Origin: Tausonia pullulans
Lineage: Eukaryota; Basidiomycota; Tremellomycetes; Cystofilobasidiales; Mrakiaceae
Reading direction: 5' to 3'
DNA: 64,000 bases
Assembly (NCBI GenBank): GCA_951802195.1
Contig: OX637624.1
Coordinates: forward strand, 806,001-870,000
Shown here one piece after another: positions 61,600 through 64,000 of this stretch. The translations under genes were made by a program, and so were the position numbers. Below the pieces are notes generated by a model. That model did no database searches. It was not told the origin of the DNA and saw only the letters and a list, made by a program, of their open reading frames with translations. Position 1 is the stretch's first letter; every line of letters begins with the position of its first letter.

Positions 61600-64000
61600 T
61601 GGACAGATCAGGAGAGAAACTGACTCAATATGGCCCTCATTGAAAGAATGAGCAACCTGGATCCTCCCGACCTTACCTTCCGCATGCTTGATCTCGACCT
61701 CGAGCTTCTTGCTCTCAGCGAAGATGCTGAGACCGAGGATGGAGACCCTATCAGTGGGGCAGATGGCGTCGTAGTCGGCTGATTGGTGTACCACAGGTGG
61801 AACAAGCCTTTTCCTTATGGTTGGCCTGGGGATAAAGTGGTGAGTAAGAAGTTGGAATGAAGAACACGTGGGCAGCGCGCTAACGCAAAGACAGACCTCG
61901 TAAATGCATGCAAAGGAGGCGAAGATCATGGTAGCACCTCCAATGAATCGGGGCTCTGTGTGACAGTACCTCGTCATCCGTGAGTCTGAACGCTGGAGAT
62001 GCGGCCCAGGTATTCGCTGAAAGCGGTGTGCTCGTGAGAAGATCTCTCGCCGTAAGTCTCGTCGCCAATGACGACCCCAGGGATTTTCGCCTCTCAGTAG
62101 TGGGCCATAAGCACTCCAATGAGATGCGATCCAGAAGTGAGTTATAGAGGTAGAACTCACTGCGACAGAGGGGACAGCGCCAATATTGCCCATGGTCTGA
62201 TTTCGTACCGAGTCGGCCTTGCCGTTAGCCTCGATGAGGAGGTTCTGAGGGATATCCTCGAAGTGGCCGCAATACCTGGTCCAGGGGCTGCCGGACGAAA
62301 TTTCGGTAACTAGAGGAGAAGAGAGAGCAGTGGTCAGGGCTGACTTGAAAAAGGAAAGGCCGGTATTACTGCGCTTGCTGAGTGTGACAGCCTTGATCAG
62401 GACGGGCGCCGCCTTTTGAAGGCATTCTTTCCGTCCCACTTCTGAAATGGAGCCAAAAGCTGGATACGGTCCAACGTCGGCAAGATTACCGCACTGATGG
62501 CCGAATCATCTATTGGAGGAGTCTGACAGATGTCCTCTCAAGGTCAAAGCCGCACGGAGGAAGCTCCTTGCTTCAGAGCTCAGTATACTTAAAAGGCTGG
62601 CCATCGATTCCCGTGAGGGTGTCGGTGATCAGGTTGAAGGTAAGTGATCCGGATAAGGTCATGGAGGTCACGATATCAGGCAAGGCGAGAATGGCATGAG
62701 TCACTGGGTGGGCGGCGTCGCGGCTGATGGTTGCGATTGTATGGGTGGATGACTCCGATGGGCTCAAAGAAATCAGTCCTCTATCGTATTGAAATCTTAA
62801 AAGAATGAAGACAGGGCCGACTCAAGTTACTGTCGCCCTTCGCCACGTCCTGTTGGCCCAACTGGCCGACGCAGGGTCCACCAGTGTTAGCGAGGACGAC
62901 CCCTCTAAACTGGCCAAACGTCTCAATGACGCCGTCGCGCTCGATGGTAACGCGACTCTAACCCATCCCAGGGGTGATGGTGAGAGTTGAATTTTGTGGA
63001 GAGACCGTAGGCCGAGGTCTTGGGGGCGATGAAGGCTGAGCGGGTCATGTCCTCGTAGGCGAAACTGGTGCACGACCCGATGAACCCGGCACTCAGTTCG
63101 ACGGGCCATTCATTGTCCTTGACGGCCTGGGTGAACTTAGAGATGTGAGTTGTGAACTCAAGGGTTTAGGGCAGTTCACTTGAGTCCTAAGCTCGGACAG
63201 ATTATGAGGAGATCAGCGTCTTCAGTCACAAAGCGCAACAAGACAACGACAAGGAAGGGCACGCACGCTCGTGATGATCTCGACATATTCAGCGCCCTCG
63301 TCCTCCCGGAGTTTAGCGCCAAACGACGCAGCGTACTCCCCAGTATTGGACCAACTGTTCTCCTGGAGATAGAGCTCTATTCGAGAATTGTGAAGGAGAT
63401 GGAGGATGTCGCGCCGATGTCGGCGCTCATCCCACCCCGCCTCCACCCCCTGTGCATAACGGGGACGCGACACCAGGTCCAAAGTACTCTATGACGGAAA
63501 CAATTTTCTTTTCAAAGCAAGAAGACCGACAGCCTTGCATACAACATCTGTCGGAAGGAGAGTATTCAGTGCGGCGAGCCGAAGTAAGTGTGACGCGATC
63601 CCTCTCACCCTTGGCGTCGTCCATCCCTCAACTTTGCCCTCGAGGTAGACGCCGATGATCTTGGGACATTTGAGCTCCCAGGGTATGTTGACCATGACAC
63701 TCGATCGAGTCAATACCAAGATGTCACACCTGACCATACCGAGCCCCCCTAGCATTCGTTCGGGGTGTAGGAGATGGTGCCGATCATGAGACCACATTGG
63801 TAGGCGTAATTCTCAGAATTATCGATGAAGAATGCCGGATCCTGGCTTCCAGAGACCCAGGTCGAAATATCGAAGCAGAAGAGATCTCAGCTTAAGAAGC
63901 GATCTGGAGGGGAAGAGGGGCAGCTTACCCCAGCACAAGTAATGACGAAGAAACTATGGACTTCGCGGTTTCACTCGTTGGCACAAGCAAGGTCCATGAC
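61600..64000 (-). pseudogene. Aconitase-family gene, decayed, runs off the window
   Basis: Collinear but broken aconitase (4Fe-4S hydratase of the TCA cycle or a close relative). Read downward: FWKPGSGILH, then ENYAYQCGLMIG, GGLGM, VMVNIPWELKCPKIIGVYLE (63700-63640), GWTTPR then an intron, IEYFGPGVASPLCTG, YAASFGAKLREDEGAEYVEI (63350-63280), WPVELSAGFIGSCTSFAYED (63105-63045), [60 protein letters not shown] then NGKADSVRN, EPRFIGGATMIFASFACIYE and AICPTDRVSILGLSIFAE with HSFNEGHIE (near 61640). The frame shifts several times and carries stops (for example within the region after FWKPGSG). The Fe-S ligand pair CGPC appears as GGPC, and the KCTTDHIS block is lost. Introns remain, so it is a genomic duplicate or a dead gene, not a retrocopy. 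The N-terminal part lies beyond 64000. Confidence 0.88.

Overview
The window is nuclear DNA of a fungus, most likely a basidiomycete yeast of the Pucciniomycotina (Rhodotorula/Sporobolomyces/Leucosporidium-like). The evidence is high GC, genes cut by many introns of about 45-110 nt with CTGAC/CTAAC branch points, CT-rich tracts before start codons, and a fungal gene set (PMR1-type pump, septin, Zn2Cys6 regulators, GPI-anchored wall proteins). The genus is an inference. No rRNA, tRNA, CRISPR array or mobile element with recognisable ends was found. Gene models were built by hand from splice phase and family motifs, so exon edges are proposals.

Left part (1-24 kb): the 3' end of an MFS transporter; eIF2B alpha; a secreted alkaline phosphatase; a Golgi Ca2+/Mn2+ P-type ATPase, tail-to-tail with a conserved nuclear-looking protein of unknown function; an Oca/Siw14-type phosphatase homologue whose active site is lost; a Cdc10-like septin; and a single-pass Ser-rich membrane protein resembling Mid2/Skg6-type wall sensors.

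Middle (24-44 kb): two paralogous Zn2Cys6 regulators on the same strand about 12 kb apart, sharing intron positions. Between them lie the decayed remnant of an ABCB-type ABC transporter, a GPI-anchored aspartic protease, a small multi-span membrane protein and a large glutamine-rich bHLH factor. Downstream of the second regulator are a small repeat-built GPI protein and a TLC-domain membrane protein.

Right part (44-64 kb): the RNA kinase Clp1, an uncharacterised Ser/Pro-rich protein, arginine methyltransferase Rmt2, an OCRL-type inositol polyphosphate 5-phosphatase with RhoGAP domain, an Asterix (PAT complex) homologue divergent from a LisH-WD40 protein, and a long decayed aconitase copy running off the window.

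Most neighbours are unrelated housekeeping genes; no operon-like or clustered pathway is evident. A loose theme of secretion and cell surface runs through it (PMR1, phosphatase, protease, two GPI proteins, wall-sensor-like protein, Asterix, OCRL). The least ordinary items are the two host-gene pseudogenes, the dead Oca phosphatase, two introns best explained by GC-AG splicing, the regulator duplication, and the back-to-back start codons at 58967-58972. I found no convincing new multi-gene system.
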